64,000 nucleotides of DNA from Rahnella inusitata (GCF_003263515.1 NZ_JYDE01000013.1:1-64000), one strand, 5' to 3'; positions 46,942 to 58,074 are shown, numbered from the stretch's first letter. The notes: generated from the letters alone by a model not told the origin. Numbers and translations: made by a program.

Positions 46942-48477
46942 ATGTCTGAACAACAATCGCCTGCTGAGCAGCAGCCAACAGAGAACGTCCCTGATCTTAA
47001 CAACGAGCTGAAAGCCCGTCGTGAGAAGCTGGCTTTGCTGCGCGAAGCGGGTAACGCGTTCCCGAACGATTTCCGTCGTGACAGCATTTCTGACGATCTG
47101 CACGCCCAGTATGGTGAAAAGACCAACGAAGAGCTGGAAGCGTTAGACATCACCGTTACCGTCGGTGGCCGTATGATGACCCGCCGTATTATGGGCAAGG
47201 CGTCCTTCGTGACTCTGCAGGACGTCGGTGGCCGTATCCAGCTTTACGTTGCCCGTGACGATCTGGCGGAAGGTGTTTACAACGAACAGTTCAAAAAATG
47301 GGATCTGGGCGATATCCTGGGTGCGACCGGCAAGTTGTTCAAAACCAAGACCGGCGAACTGTCGATCCATTGTTCTGAACTGCGTCTGCTGACCAAAGCG
47401 CTGCGTCCGTTGCCGGACAAATTCCATGGCCTGGCGGATCAGGAAACCCGTTACCGTCAGCGTTACCTCGATCTTATCGCTAACGATGACTCGCGCAAAA
47501 CCTTCAAGATCCGTTCTCAGATCATGTCTGGTATCCGTAGCTTCATGGTGGAAAACGGCTTCATGGAAGTCGAAACCCCAATGATGCAGGTGATCCCAGG
47601 CGGCGCTGCGGCGCGTCCGTTCATCACGCATCACAACGCGCTCGACATCGACATGTACCTGCGTATCGCGCCGGAACTGTATCTGAAACGTCTGGTGGTA
47701 GGTGGCTTCGATCGCGTGTTCGAAATCAACCGTAACTTCCGTAACGAAGGCGTTTCTCCGCGTCACAATCCAGAGTTCACCATGATGGAACTCTACATGG
47801 CGTACGCGGATTACAAAGATCTGATCGTTCTGACCGAAACCCTGTTCCGCACGCTGACCGAATCGGTTCTGGGCAGCAGCGTTGTGCAGTACGGCGAGCA
47901 GACGTTTGATTTTGGCAAACCTTTCGCCAAGCTGACCATGCGTGAAGCGATTTGCAAATACCGTCCTGAAACCAACGTTGCCGATCTTGATGATCTGGCC
48001 AAAGCGACGGCTATTGCAGAATCTATCGGTATCAAAATCGAGAAGAGCTGGGGTCTGGGCCGCATCGTAACCGAAATCTTCGAAGAAACCGCTGAAGCAC
48101 AGCTGATTCAACCGACCTTCATCACCGAGTATCCGGCAGAAGTTTCTCCGCTGGCGCGCCGTAATGATGAAAACCCAGAAATCACCGATCGCTTTGAATT
48201 CTTCATCGGCGGCCGCGAAATCGGTAACGGTTTCTCCGAGCTGAACGATGCAGAAGATCAGGCACAGCGTTTCGCGGATCAGGTTTCTGCGAAAGATGCA
48301 GGCGATGACGAAGCGATGTTCTACGACGAAGACTATGTGACTGCGCTGGAACATGGCCTGCCACCGACGGCGGGTCTGGGCATTGGTATCGACCGTATGG
48401 TGATGCTGTTCACCAACAGCCATACCATTCGCGACGTTATCCTGTTCCCGGCAATGCGTCCGCAGACTCAGAAGTAA
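46942..48477 (+). CDS. lysS: Lysyl-tRNA synthetase, class II
   Basis: LysS charges tRNA-Lys. The 511-residue product has an N-terminal OB-fold anticodon domain ([22 protein letters not shown]) and a class II core with motif 1 ([22 protein letters not shown]), motif 2 ([20 protein letters not shown]) and motif 3 ([13 protein letters not shown]). Length is near E. coli LysS (505). AAGGAA precedes the ATG. It is coexpressed with prfB and closes the operon; a strong terminator follows. Confidence 0.98.
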   Translation: MSEQQSPAEQQPTENVPDLNNELKARREKLALLREAGNAFPNDFRRDSISDDLHAQYGEKTNEELEALDITVTVGGRMMTRRIMGKASFVTLQDVGGRIQLYVARDDLAEGVYNEQFKKWDLGDILGATGKLFKTKTGELSIHCSELRLLTKALRPLPDKFHGLADQETRYRQRYLDLIANDDSRKTFKIRSQIMSGIRSFMVENGFMEVETPMMQVIPGGAAARPFITHHNALDIDMYLRIAPELYLKRLVVGGFDRVFEINRNFRNEGVSPRHNPEFTMMELYMAYADYKDLIVLTETLFRTLTESVLGSSVVQYGEQTFDFGKPFAKLTMREAICKYRPETNVADLDDLAKATAIAESIGIKIEKSWGLGRIVTEIFEETAEAQLIQPTFITEYPAEVSPLARRNDENPEITDRFEFFIGGREIGNGFSELNDAEDQAQRFADQVSAKDAGDDEAMFYDEDYVTALEHGLPPTAGLGIGIDRMVMLFTNSHTIRDVILFPAMRPQTQK

Positions 48478-48495
48478 GCGGGTTAAGAAATACAG

Positions 48496-48519
48496 AAGGG
48501 CGCTCCGGCGCCCTTTTTT
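48496..48519 (+). terminator. Terminator after lysS
   Basis: AAGGGCGC, TCCG, GCGCCCTT form an 8-bp stem followed by a T run, 18 bases past the lysS stop. Confidence 0.93.
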
Positions 48520-48642
48520 ACATCTGTCATTCCTCATCAAAGAAAATCAATGAGTCGTTGTGAGATAAATGTGCTCGCTATTTATCGTTAAATCATCAGG
48601 TTGGTGCAACGCTGGGTGAAACTCACTCAGGAGATTCACCCC

Positions 48643-51600
48643 ATGTCTGACCCGCAATTTCCCTCTTTACACGTTACCGCGTCTGCCATCGATCCTGACA
48701 GCTGGTATCAGCCCGTCATCCTGACATTCAAAAATACAGGCAGTGGCGCCGTCGATTTCAACAAAGCTGTTTTTACTTTTTCCGCAAACGGCGCACCGGA
48801 CAGTTACGGTGTGATCAGTGGAACGCTGGCCGAAAAAAAAGCGCCGGTTATCACGGTTGTTGACGGCTGGCCGTTGAAAAAGACCCGCATAGATTTTGCT
48901 TACGGCGCCCCTGAGTTGCTGGCTGCCGGAAAAAGCGCCACGCTGACGTTTAATATTTCTGCGAGTCAGGTTCCCTTCCTGGCCACTGAATGGCTGCTTG
49001 TGCTGGCATCCGGTGAGCATATCAATACGGGCGGAGACAGTGAGCCTTTAACACCTGTGCCGGACCCTACGCCTGAGCCAGCCCCTACGCCTGAGCCTGA
49101 CCCAATACCGGAACCTGTTCCAACACCGCAACCTGACCCTACGCCTGAGCCAGCCCCTACGCCTGAGCCTGACCCAATACCGGAACCTGTTCCAACACCG
49201 CAACCTGACCCAACGCCGGAACCAGACCCAACGCCGGAACCAGACCCAATACCGGAACCTGATCCAACACCGGAACCTGAGCCAACACCGGAACCTGATC
49301 CAACACCAGCCGTGCTCAGTGTCAGTGGAACTGTCAGCAAACTGGATACCGGAAGTTGGTATCAGAGCGTGACGTTGAGCCTGACCAATACCACGTCGCA
49401 GACGATCGATTTTACGCAGGCGGTGATCGAGTTCTCCGCTACCGGTCATCCTGATGAATATAGCCCGTTCAGCGGTTCGCTTATCGGCGGTACGCCAACG
49501 CTCAGGCGTGACGGCGGCTGGCCGCTGGAGGTCACCACCCTGACGCTGCTGGCGGGCGGCGATATGCTGGTCGGCGCAGGCAAAACGGGCACAATAACTT
49601 TCTCGTTTAGCGCCACGCAGACGCCGGTCACGTTCGGCAGCATCACGGTCAAACTGCTTGCCGATCCGTCACGGCAGGGGGAGTTGATCGTCGTTCTTCC
49701 CGCCTCACCGGTGGACGGAATCGGTACCCCAACGTTGCTCCTCACCAGTGCAGCCGGCGAGGAAACATCACACGCCCTGGCCTGGAACAGCCGTAACAGC
49801 CTTAAAAATTTGAGTTATTCCAGCTACACCTTGCAGATCGACCCGCTCGATAATGCCAGCGTCCGGGTGACGCCGACAAAAACGCAGCAGAAGGTGACGC
49901 TGACTGCTGCAAATTCACCGTGCATCGTGAATATCAATTATGAAGCTCCGGTGTATTTCGCCAGTGCGCAGATCTCTCTGACGCCGAATGCCAGTATTAA
50001 ACAAGGTGTGATCGACATTACTCTGACGCAGTCCGGCGCGACCCAGACCGTTTCACAACGCATTGAGCCGGGGAAAAGTACTCTGGTCACCCGGCTGACG
50101 CATCAGGTCGCGTGTCAGGCAAAAATCAACACCACGCGCATCAATAATATTGAATTCAGCGCCGCCGCAGCGGCAAAAACCTTCACACCGGATAAAGCGT
50201 CAATGGTTGCTGTCGCGGTGGATTACCAGACGAAACTGGTAAGCAACGCGGGGCTTATCGCCACCACTCTTCAGGCGACGGGCCTGCCAGCGGGCAGCCA
50301 GAAAATTAATGTCTCGATGGTGAGCAAGGACGGCGCGACGCAGTACTATTTCACCCTCTACGGGGCAGGTGAACTCACGATCCCTTACGCCATCGCACCG
50401 GGCGAATATCGCATCAATGCAGATAAACTGAGCATTGGCGGGCGTCAGTATGTTGCATTACCTGGCACGGTTGTCACGGTGTCAGGCACTGCAAAACGCC
50501 TGATCCTTATCTTTGAAAAAAGCGTCGATTTGCAGGTTCGCGGTTGGCCGGATTATCTGGCTCACGGCGGCGTGACGGTCAATTCAGCCTCGAGCGTCAC
50601 GGCATACAAAGGTGTTCCGGTTGATGCATTGTTCAAATACGACGGCTTTGACGGCGGCGGTGACCCGATCCCTGCTGCGGAGGTTGACCGTAACGGAGAC
50701 GGTTATCTGGATCTGGAGGCATTGCCGGTGCATCAGACCTGCTCAGTTGCGCGTCAGATTGAGCAGGCGAATGGCCTTGCGGTAATGCCTGTGATGGTGG
50801 TTTATACGGCCAATGCCAGCGGGGGGAGTGCTGTATCCGATCTTACCGACAGTCAGCGTCTGCGCAATCATTTCGGCAGTTTCATCACGCAGTGCGTGGC
50901 GGCGCAAAGTTACAAGGATAAAGATCATCCGGTACCCGTGACCTTTGTCCTCAATCCGGATTTCCTCGGTGCAATGGAGCAGGAACCGTCCGTCTACGCG
51001 GCGCTGCGTAAGGCTAACAGCGTTCAGGTGAATACGTTGCTGAAAAAAGCGGTCAGCGATCTCCAGCCAATCCTCAAATATACCTCACCGGCTTTACCGC
51101 ATTTTGACGACAGCCTTTACGGCTATCTGCAGGCAATAAACTATATTGTCCACACCTTTGCGCCTGACGTCGCATTCGGCTGGCAGACCAACGTCTGGGC
51201 AACCGGCGGAGCAGACTGGTTGTTGCAAGATGATGTCGATCCGGGGGAGTACGCCGATCAAGTGGTGGCGTATCTGGATGAACTGGGGGTTTACGAGGGC
51301 GCGTATGCACCAGATTTCATCGTCTTCGACAAATTCGAACGCGACTGTTTCAGTCCGGATGCTATCGCGCACTATAGCTGGAATGCCTCGAGCTGGTTCA
51401 ACTACCTGAATCTGGTGAAATATACCGCCAGCGGGCTGAACAAACCGGCAATGATCTGGCAGATCCCAGGCGGCCATATGCCGACAGAATCCGAAGGTAC
51501 CAGCATGCTTTCCAGCGCCCACTTTGCGTCAGGCGGCACCTTCCTGATGGGGGATTCACGCATTGGTACTGATGCCGGCAATGTCCTGAAGGCATTGCGT

Positions 51601-51846
51601 GATACCGCACTGAATCCGGTGAACTACGGCGTGAAAACCGTCGGCGAGTTTTTGCAGAGAGACCAGGGTTATGACTGGGGCCAGGCGCAGGTCAATAATC
51701 TGACCAATTACAATATCTTCTCGATTTTGTGGGGCGGAGGTTCGACGGTGAGTATCACCAGCATCCAGTCCAACGGTACCGACGGCGGCTGGCTGGCGCA
51801 GAAAATCGTCGAGTATTATAAAGCGCCGAGTTACTTTGGCGACTGA
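48643..51846 (+). CDS. Large modular protein: two beta-sandwich-like modules, Pro-Glu repeat linker, glycosidase-like C-terminus
   Basis: I do not recognise this 1067-residue protein by name. Residues 7-130 and 224-352 are duplicated modules of carbohydrate-binding type (both have an SWYQ-V-L-N-T start and a GWPL motif). Between them, residues 134-222 are a Pro/Glu/Asp/Thr repeat linker typical of secreted polysaccharide enzymes. Residues 353-640 look like further beta domains. From about 645 to the end the sequence looks like an alpha/beta barrel hydrolase ([41 protein letters not shown]), with a calcium-loop-like [11 protein letters not shown] at 682. No Sec signal is seen: it starts [17 protein letters not shown] precedes the ATG. 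It sits alone between lysS and a terminator. Confidence 0.75.
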   Translation: MSDPQFPSLHVTASAIDPDSWYQPVILTFKNTGSGAVDFNKAVFTFSANGAPDSYGVISGTLAEKKAPVITVVDGWPLKKTRIDFAYGAPELLAAGKSATLTFNISASQVPFLATEWLLVLASGEHINTGGDSEPLTPVPDPTPEPAPTPEPDPIPEPVPTPQPDPTPEPAPTPEPDPIPEPVPTPQPDPTPEPDPTPEPDPIPEPDPTPEPEPTPEPDPTPAVLSVSGTVSKLDTGSWYQSVTLSLTNTTSQTIDFTQAVIEFSATGHPDEYSPFSGSLIGGTPTLRRDGGWPLEVTTLTLLAGGDMLVGAGKTGTITFSFSATQTPVTFGSITVKLLADPSRQGELIVVLPASPVDGIGTPTLLLTSAAGEETSHALAWNSRNSLKNLSYSSYTLQIDPLDNASVRVTPTKTQQKVTLTAANSPCIVNINYEAPVYFASAQISLTPNASIKQGVIDITLTQSGATQTVSQRIEPGKSTLVTRLTHQVACQAKINTTRINNIEFSAAAAAKTFTPDKASMVAVAVDYQTKLVSNAGLIATTLQATGLPAGSQKINVSMVSKDGATQYYFTLYGAGELTIPYAIAPGEYRINADKLSIGGRQYVALPGTVVTVSGTAKRLILIFEKSVDLQVRGWPDYLAHGGVTVNSASSVTAYKGVPVDALFKYDGFDGGGDPIPAAEVDRNGDGYLDLEALPVHQTCSVARQIEQANGLAVMPVMVVYTANASGGSAVSDLTDSQRLRNHFGSFITQCVAAQSYKDKDHPVPVTFVLNPDFLGAMEQEPSVYAALRKANSVQVNTLLKKAVSDLQPILKYTSPALPHFDDSLYGYLQAINYIVHTFAPDVAFGWQTNVWATGGADWLLQDDVDPGEYADQVVAYLDELGVYEGAYAPDFIVFDKFERDCFSPDAIAHYSWNASSWFNYLNLVKYTASGLNKPAMIWQIPGGHMPTESEGTSMLSSAHFASGGTFLMGDSRIGTDAGNVLKALRDTALNPVNYGVKTVGEFLQRDQGYDWGQAQVNNLTNYNIFSILWGGGSTVSITSIQSNGTDGGWLAQKIVEYYKAPSYFGD
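49063..49308 (+). repeat. In-frame tandem repeats coding the Pro-Glu linker
   Basis: A 72-bp unit occurs twice in perfect tandem (49,063-49,134 and 49,135-49,206), followed by about six 18-bp units (type GACCCAACGCCGGAACCA), to 49,308. All periods are multiples of three, so copy-number change would lengthen or shorten the linker without breaking the frame. Confidence 0.93.
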
Positions 51847-51873
51847 GATCACACTCCGCTAATCTGACTGCTC

Positions 51874-51899
51874 AAAACACCGCCACCAGGCGGTGTTTT
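51874..51899. terminator. Terminator after the large modular protein
   Basis: AAAACACCGCC and GGCGGTGTTTT form a perfect 11-bp stem with an ACCA loop, 28 bases past the stop. Confidence 0.9.
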
Positions 51900-51904
51900 A
51901 CTGC

Positions 51905-51932
51905 TTGTCACTCAGAGAGTTAAGGTTATAAT
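51905..51932 (+). promoter_or_regulatory. Promoter of tRNA-Gly with GC-rich discriminator
   Basis: TTGTCA (51,905-51,910), 16 bp, then a perfect TATAAT (51,927-51,932) followed by GCCCCTCG. This GC-rich discriminator is the hallmark of stringently controlled stable-RNA promoters. Start predicted near 51,940, ten bases before the tRNA. Confidence 0.85.
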
Positions 51933-51949
51933 GCCCCTCGCAAATCGAT

Positions 51950-52023
51950 GCGGGTGTAGTTCAATGGTAGAACGGCAGCTTCCCAAGCTGCATACGAGGG
52001 TTCGATTCCCTTCACCCGCTCCA
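51950..52023 (+). tRNA. glyU: tRNA-Gly (anticodon CCC)
   Basis: The 74-nt gene folds as a full cloverleaf: acceptor GCGGGTG / CACCCGC, D arm with AATGGTAGAAC, anticodon stem GCAGC / GCTGC with loop TTCCCAA (anticodon CCC, reading GGG), T arm AGGGTTCGATTCCCT, discriminator T and encoded CCA. It resembles E. coli glyU. Confidence 0.97.
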
Positions 52024-52425
52024 TTACGTCTTCCAGTAACATCCCACTACGTCTTCCAAACCCAGTAAATACGTCATTTCATGCACAATCTTGCTTCACC
52101 CTTGTCCTCTGCTACCGGTTAGTTGTCAAAATTAGCGGGCAGGAGACGATACGTCGCTCAGGGAATTACCTGTCGAAACCTTAGTTAATGATAATATTCA
52201 CGTAATTGATGTATTAATTACGTGTTTAATCGTTTACAGGCGCAATGTATAATTAAACTCCTTCTTTAATTGTTTATTAATTAATTTATATAATAAAGAT
52301 AAAATATATTCATCATATTAATGAATATTTATTTTACTGTTTAAAAATAATTTAATTTTTAGTAATTAATAATTAATTATTAATAATTCATCACCAGTAA
52401 ATATTAAAAGTAAAAGGATTTAGTT
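52024..52425. other. 402-bp AT-rich leader downstream of tRNA-Gly
   Basis: No gene is seen. The first ~60 bp contain TACGTCTTCCA twice (52,025-52,035 and 52,048-52,058). From about 52,180 to 52,425 the sequence is almost entirely A and T, far from the chromosome average here. That suits H-NS binding and foreign origin. Many -10-like hexamers are present, so no single promoter can be picked. Confidence 0.8.
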
Positions 52426-53145
52426 ATGATTGATAAAAAGTTTGAACAGGCGATGACGCCAATTTTATTAGGTGCTATTAAGTATGCACGCTCGCGATTA
52501 CCTCTGAAGGCAACGAATAAACTTTATCGGGATAAAGGTTTAGTTAGCCATATGATGCCCAAAGATCCGAAGCGTTGGAGTTTACATACGGCACAAGCAG
52601 ATGCCATTCGGCTCAAGTCTCTGCGCAGTTTTCGTGGGCAAAATTTGTCTCCGCGGGAGAGAGCCAATGCCCTTGAAAGGGATTACGTTAACCGAATCCC
52701 ACACGCAGGAAACTGTGGTGAAAATGCAATTCTTGCATTTTACTATCTTCTGGACCGGGCCAGTCGTCTGGATGGCGCCGCCGGAAGACAAGTTCAAATT
52801 TTGCGCGTTTATATGCCAGCGCCCGTTGACCATTCTTATGTTTTGATTGGCACCCGGCCTGCGGGGTTTAACAAACTACTCCTCGAGAATACGATGATTT
52901 GTGACCCGTGGACTAAAATTGTGTGTCCGCTGGATCATTTTGACCAGCTCTGGCGATTAAAAATGAAGAAGTGGTCTGATCGTGGGCTTACTGGTACATG
53001 TGGTGGGGGATGGTACGATCACTATCGTGACAGCTGCTCCCTTAATACCGTTGTAGTAGGTAAAATAGAAATAGACGAGCAACGCTTTGAGTCAAGACAT
53101 CCTTCAGGACTCCATTCTTTGGTCGGGGGGATTTCCTTCCGGTAA
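52426..53145 (+). CDS. Orphan protein with candidate Cys-His-Asp catalytic triad
   Basis: I do not recognise this 239-residue protein. It has no signal peptide or membrane segment. The order and context of Cys97 (HAGNCGENAILAFYYL), His136 (PVDHSYVLIG) and Asp160 (MICDPWTK) match papain-fold cysteine proteases, deamidases and transglutaminases found in type III effectors and toxins (SseI, the Pasteurella toxin C-terminal domain, OspI): nucleophile at a helix start, His on a strand, then Asp-Pro-Trp. This is inference from motif order. AAGGA precedes the ATG. Base composition is AT-richer than the neighbours, upstream DNA is extremely AT-rich and a tRNA gene lies 400 bp away, all signs of transfer. 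No secretion genes or immunity partner are adjacent. Confidence 0.7.
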   Translation: MIDKKFEQAMTPILLGAIKYARSRLPLKATNKLYRDKGLVSHMMPKDPKRWSLHTAQADAIRLKSLRSFRGQNLSPRERANALERDYVNRIPHAGNCGENAILAFYYLLDRASRLDGAAGRQVQILRVYMPAPVDHSYVLIGTRPAGFNKLLLENTMICDPWTKIVCPLDHFDQLWRLKMKKWSDRGLTGTCGGGWYDHYRDSCSLNTVVVGKIEIDEQRFESRHPSGLHSLVGGISFR

Positions 53146-53194
53146 TGACATGATATTCCCAATATGATATTTGGATAATAGTCAGAATTCATTA

Positions 53195-53220
53195 ATTCAC
53201 CTGATGTATATCAGGTGAAT
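53195..53220. terminator. Hairpin after the orphan gene
   Basis: ATTCACCTGA and TCAGGTGAAT form a perfect 10-bp stem with a TGTATA loop, 49 bases past the orphan gene stop. No T run follows, so it is a weak terminator at best. Confidence 0.5.
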
Positions 53221-53352
53221 ATTAAAATGAAATAGTGAACGAGTAAGGTCGCGTTTTGATTTCCCTTCCAGGGTCATTCATTACACAACGGTAACACTTC
53301 CCGCATTCCTGTCCGCATAAATTGTTTGCGTATTTTAGTTTAAGCTAAACAA

Positions 53353-54762
<1,410 letters not shown>

Positions 54763-54814
54763 CTATATTGATATCGCAAAACGGAGTTCAGGTAAAACAC
54801 ATTTTGCATATTTA

Positions 54815-54832
54815 TGTGAATTTTATTGCATA
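54815..54832 (-). promoter_or_regulatory. Candidate ArgR operator (ARG box)
   Basis: TGTGAATTTTATTGCATA fits the 18-bp ARG box (WNTGAATWWWWATTCANW) at 12 of the 14 central positions. A second, poorer GCATATTTAT element lies just beside it (54,806-54,815), consistent with the paired boxes of arg promoters. Confidence 0.5.
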
Positions 54833-54919
54833 AATATCTAATTAGCAGGATGGCAGATCGGGGGTGCATTCAAAATATTCTGCCATTTTGATGAATTTTA
54901 GGGTGAGCATTACACCCTC

Positions 54920-55387
54920 TCACAACGGCAGCACATCCAGGGGTTTTACCTCCCTTAGCACAAACGATGTTTGCATCTCTTTAATCCCCGGCAGGCGGCG
55001 CACCACTTCCATCGCAAAGCTCGAAAAACTGTCGAGATCTTTCGCCACAACCTGCAACAGAAAATCTGCATCTCCGGCAATTGCGTAGCAGGCAATCACC
55101 GAGGGCAACGCGCCAACTTGTTGCTCGAAACGCCGCGCATCTTCTTCGCTGTGGCTGTCGATTTTGACCCGGATAAACGCCAGCAGCCCGAGGCCGACTT
55201 TTTTCCTGTCAATATTCGCCTGATAACCGGTTATCACGCCGCTGTCTTCCAACTGCTTTACGCGGCGCCAGCAGGGAGATGCCGCCATGCCGACTTTTCC
55301 GGCCAGTTCCTGATTGGTCATCCGGCCCGAGTTCTGAAGTAGCTTTAAGATGCGAAGGTCTGCCGGTAAAATTTCTTCTGCGGACAT
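54920..55387 (-). CDS. Lrp/AsnC-family transcriptional regulator
   Basis: The 155-residue product has an AsnC-type helix-turn-helix (about residues 20-60, MTNQELAGKVGMAASPCWRRVKQLEDSGVI) and a RAM effector domain (GDADFLLQVVAKDLDSF). Such proteins form octamers and bind amino acids. AAGGCA precedes the ATG. It diverges from the DUF2000 gene across 131 bp, its probable target, although argG is also near. It is not Lrp itself by sequence. Confidence 0.92.
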   Translation of the reverse strand: MSAEEILPADLRILKLLQNSGRMTNQELAGKVGMAASPCWRRVKQLEDSGVITGYQANIDRKKVGLGLLAFIRVKIDSHSEEDARRFEQQVGALPSVIACYAIAGDADFLLQVVAKDLDSFSSFAMEVVRRLPGIKEMQTSFVLREVKPLDVLPL

Positions 55388-55518
55388 AATTTGCCTTCAT
55401 AGTGTCAATTTTAGAAAGGAGTAACCAGATTAGGGCATTTTTGACCCACAAAAGAAAGCACCTTTCAGCAGCGAATGGTTATGCTTTATGCATCACTGAT
55501 GATGAAAAGGGCGACACA

Positions 55519-55935
55519 ATGACAGACACACTCCGGCTGGCGATTATCCTCAATCCTGACCTTCCGCCAGGATTGCTGGCGAACACGGCGGGCGCAATAG
55601 GTATTGGCCTGGCGGCGAAATTCCCGATGCTGGCGGGTAACTCACTGACCGATGCAAAGGGCGCGACGATCGATGTCAGTTCAAAATATCCCGTCCCCAT
55701 TTTGCAGGGCACCACGGATCACATTAAGGCGCTGATGTTTAAAGCCCTTGATGCGGGCGGCGAGCGCGGTGTGGTGGCCTTCCCGGCGTTTGCCCGTTCG
55801 CTTCATGCCTATGAAGAATATGAAAATACGTTTAAGCAGCGCGATTTGCATGATGAAGTGATCGACGGCTTAGGGCTGGTCGGGCCGGAAAAGTGGATTA
55901 AATCGTTGACCGGCAATCTGAAGCTGCTGCGCTGA
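55519..55935 (+). CDS. DUF2000-family protein
   Basis: The 138-residue product resembles the DUF2000 family, small alpha/beta proteins with the start LRLAIILNPDLPPGLLANTAGAI and a central VPILQGT segment; their function is unknown and a peptidyl-tRNA hydrolase II-like fold has been proposed. AAGGGCGA precedes the ATG at 55519. The divergent Lrp-type regulator is the likely controller; pairing with Lrp genes hints at amino-acid metabolism, which is inference. Confidence 0.82.
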   Translation: MTDTLRLAIILNPDLPPGLLANTAGAIGIGLAAKFPMLAGNSLTDAKGATIDVSSKYPVPILQGTTDHIKALMFKALDAGGERGVVAFPAFARSLHAYEEYENTFKQRDLHDEVIDGLGLVGPEKWIKSLTGNLKLLR

Positions 55936-56097
55936 TACGTACGCAATAAAATGGCTGACCCGCCGCGTGCGGGTCGCTAACCATCAGTAATCCTTTTCTA
56001 ATTCCCATTCCCTGCGTTTTTATTAATCAATATTCATCCCATTGCACTTTATATAGTTACATAAGGTGATATTTCCCTTAATCATTATAACGATCAT

Positions 56098-56124
56098 TAA
56101 TTAATTCTCCTTACCTGCCGATAA
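56098..56124 (+). promoter_or_regulatory. Sigma-28 (FliA) flagellar promoter of the chemoreceptor
   Basis: GCCGATAA at 56,117-56,124 is a perfect sigma-28 -10 element, preceded after 11 bp by TAATTAAT (56,098-56,105), a partial match to TAAAGTTT. Predicted start near 56,131, about 50 nt before the chemoreceptor ATG. Such promoters drive late flagellar and chemotaxis genes. Confidence 0.7.
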
Positions 56125-56182
56125 CGCAAAGGCTTTAGGTAACACCTGCATATATAAACAAAATAATGGAGCGTTAATTATC

Positions 56183-58012
56183 ATGAGAAAGTTATTAGTT
56201 TGTTTTGAAAATGTTAAAGTCGGAAAAAAGCTGGCAACCGGTTTCGGGCTTGTTCTGTTACTCAGCGTGGCGGTCGCAATCTGTGGCATTAAAAACCTTA
56301 ATGATATCTCCGGTCGTGCCGAGAAAATCAGTCAGCTAAAAGTGATCACCGATCAGTTTGCTTTATCAAAAGATGCGAGACTGCAATACGTCAAAACCCA
56401 TGACGAAAAGTTCATCGGCATTAACGAAGCAGGACTGAAACAGGTCGATCTTAAGATAGAAAGTTTGCAGGCGTACAAGTGGCGTCCTGAGCAGCAGGAG
56501 CTTCTGCGGACATTACCGGGCGCAATGCAGGGCTATCGGGAGCAGCGCGCGGAAACGGTCAGCGAAACCCGCAAACGTGAAAGTATTATCGGCTCGCTGG
56601 GGCTGACCAAAGAAGAGGCCGACGTGACGCGTCTGGCGCAGGGGTATTCACAAGATCCGGCCACGGCGGTCACGGCGAATGCACTGAATGAAATCGGTAA
56701 ACACCTCAACGGCGTGGCGGTGCGCGTCAAACTGCTTGAACTCCAGAATACTGAAGAGGCGCAACAGGCTTTAGTACGATTTATCGCTGAATCGATTCAA
56801 CTTATGGAGGCCGTGAAACCACAGCTGAGCCCGGCGGATGCCAATACGCTAAGCGACGTGGCACATTCGGTGGCCGCGAAACAGGAAAGCGCGCAGGCGT
56901 ATCTGTCTTCTTATCTTGCCGAAGAGCAGGCAACGAAAATGCTTGCGAAGTCAGGCATGGCGCTGACGACGGCCAGCAGCTCCCTGTTTCAGGAAGAGTT
57001 GAAATCGACGCATTCGGATATCAGTCAGGCGATTTTATGGATGTCGATGATCATGGTGGCGGCAGTGCTGTTAAGCATTGCAATCGCATTCATCATTACC
57101 CGCCAAATCACCACGCCGTTGTCCGCGACGTTGCGCGTTGCACAGCAAATTGCACGAGGCGATCTGCGTGCTCATCTGGAGACCACTCGTCGTGATGAAC
57201 TGGGTGAACTGATGCAGGCGGTAGGCGCAATGAACGATGAGCTGCGCCGCATTATCGGGGATATCCGCAGCGGTGTGACGCAGGTCAGTCTTGCCTCGGG
57301 CGAAATTGCGGCGGGGAATAACGATCTGTCCGCGCGCACCGAAGAGCAGGCCGCTGCGCTGGAAGAAACGGCGGCCAGCATGGAGCAGTTAACTGCGACG
57401 GTGAAACAGAACGTCGACAATATTCACCACTCCAGTCAGTTGGCGCGCAAGACGTCTGAGACGGCCAACAAGGGGGGCAAGCTGGTCAATCACGTGGTGA
57501 AAACCATGAATGAGATCACCGCCAGTTCCGGCAAAATTGGTGAAATCACCACCGTCATCAACAGCATTGCCTTCCAGACCAATATTCTGGCGCTGAACGC
57601 GGCGGTCGAGGCGGCGCGTGCCGGTGAGCAGGGCAGAGGTTTTGCGGTGGTGGCCAGTGAAGTAAGAAGTCTGGCACAGCGCAGCGCGCAGGCGGCAAAA
57701 GAGATTGAAGAGCTGATTGGCGAATCGGTTGAGCGCATCAGCGCGGGCTCGGAGCTGGTGGAGCAGGCGGGCACGACGATGCACGACATCGTGACATCCA
57801 TCGGTAATGTCACTGAAATTCTGAATGAAATTGCTCAGGCGTCAGATGAACAGAACCGCGGGATCTCACAGGTCGGGGAAGCGATTATCGAGATGGATAA
57901 CGTGACTCAGCAAAACGCCGCGCTGGTGGAGGAGTCTTCTGCCGCCGCCAACGCGCTGCGCGATCAGGCGCAAAGCCTGGCGGGTTCCGTTTCACGTTTT
58001 GTGACTGAGTAA
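56183..58012 (+). CDS. Methyl-accepting chemotaxis protein
   Basis: The 609-residue transducer has a first membrane helix (about 16-36), a large helical periplasmic sensor (about 37-280), a second helix (about 284-306), a HAMP domain and the signalling hairpin with the conserved tip ([38 protein letters not shown], about 450-490). Methylation-site-like Glu/Gln pairs flank it ([17 protein letters not shown]). It lacks the C-terminal NWETF-type CheR tether, ending SVSRFVTE, so its adaptation depends on other receptors. The ligand is unknown. A sigma-28 promoter precedes it and a strong terminator follows. Confidence 0.94.
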   Translation: MRKLLVCFENVKVGKKLATGFGLVLLLSVAVAICGIKNLNDISGRAEKISQLKVITDQFALSKDARLQYVKTHDEKFIGINEAGLKQVDLKIESLQAYKWRPEQQELLRTLPGAMQGYREQRAETVSETRKRESIIGSLGLTKEEADVTRLAQGYSQDPATAVTANALNEIGKHLNGVAVRVKLLELQNTEEAQQALVRFIAESIQLMEAVKPQLSPADANTLSDVAHSVAAKQESAQAYLSSYLAEEQATKMLAKSGMALTTASSSLFQEELKSTHSDISQAILWMSMIMVAAVLLSIAIAFIITRQITTPLSATLRVAQQIARGDLRAHLETTRRDELGELMQAVGAMNDELRRIIGDIRSGVTQVSLASGEIAAGNNDLSARTEEQAAALEETAASMEQLTATVKQNVDNIHHSSQLARKTSETANKGGKLVNHVVKTMNEITASSGKIGEITTVINSIAFQTNILALNAAVEAARAGEQGRGFAVVASEVRSLAQRSAQAAKEIEELIGESVERISAGSELVEQAGTTMHDIVTSIGNVTEILNEIAQASDEQNRGISQVGEAIIEMDNVTQQNAALVEESSAAANALRDQAQSLAGSVSRFVTE

Positions 58013-58023
58013 TTGTTTTATTG

Positions 58024-58057
58024 CTCACTGCGCTATTGCGGCGCAGTGAGTTTTTTT
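58024..58057 (+). terminator. Terminator after the chemoreceptor
   Basis: CTCACTGCGC and GCGCAGTGAG form a perfect 10-bp stem with a 7-nt loop and seven T residues. Confidence 0.95.
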
Positions 58058-58074
58058 ACCAAAGCAGTACGCAC

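Noticed and set aside
47143-48540. A 465-codon open frame on the minus strand, opposite lysS
   Set aside because: It is wholly antisense to a highly conserved gene, has no recognisable domain and reflects codon bias of lysS.
49063-49308. Possible CRISPR-like array
   Set aside because: The repeats are contiguous in-frame coding units with no spacers and no cas genes nearby.
48966-49340. Gly-Ser-Val repeat protein on the minus strand
   Set aside because: It is the reverse reading of the Pro-Glu linker repeats; no start signal or domain.
53250-53290. Attachment-site copy of the tRNA-Gly 3' end
   Set aside because: Only short stretches match (TTCCCTTC and CATTAC) with gaps; too weak to call as a feature and no integrase is present.
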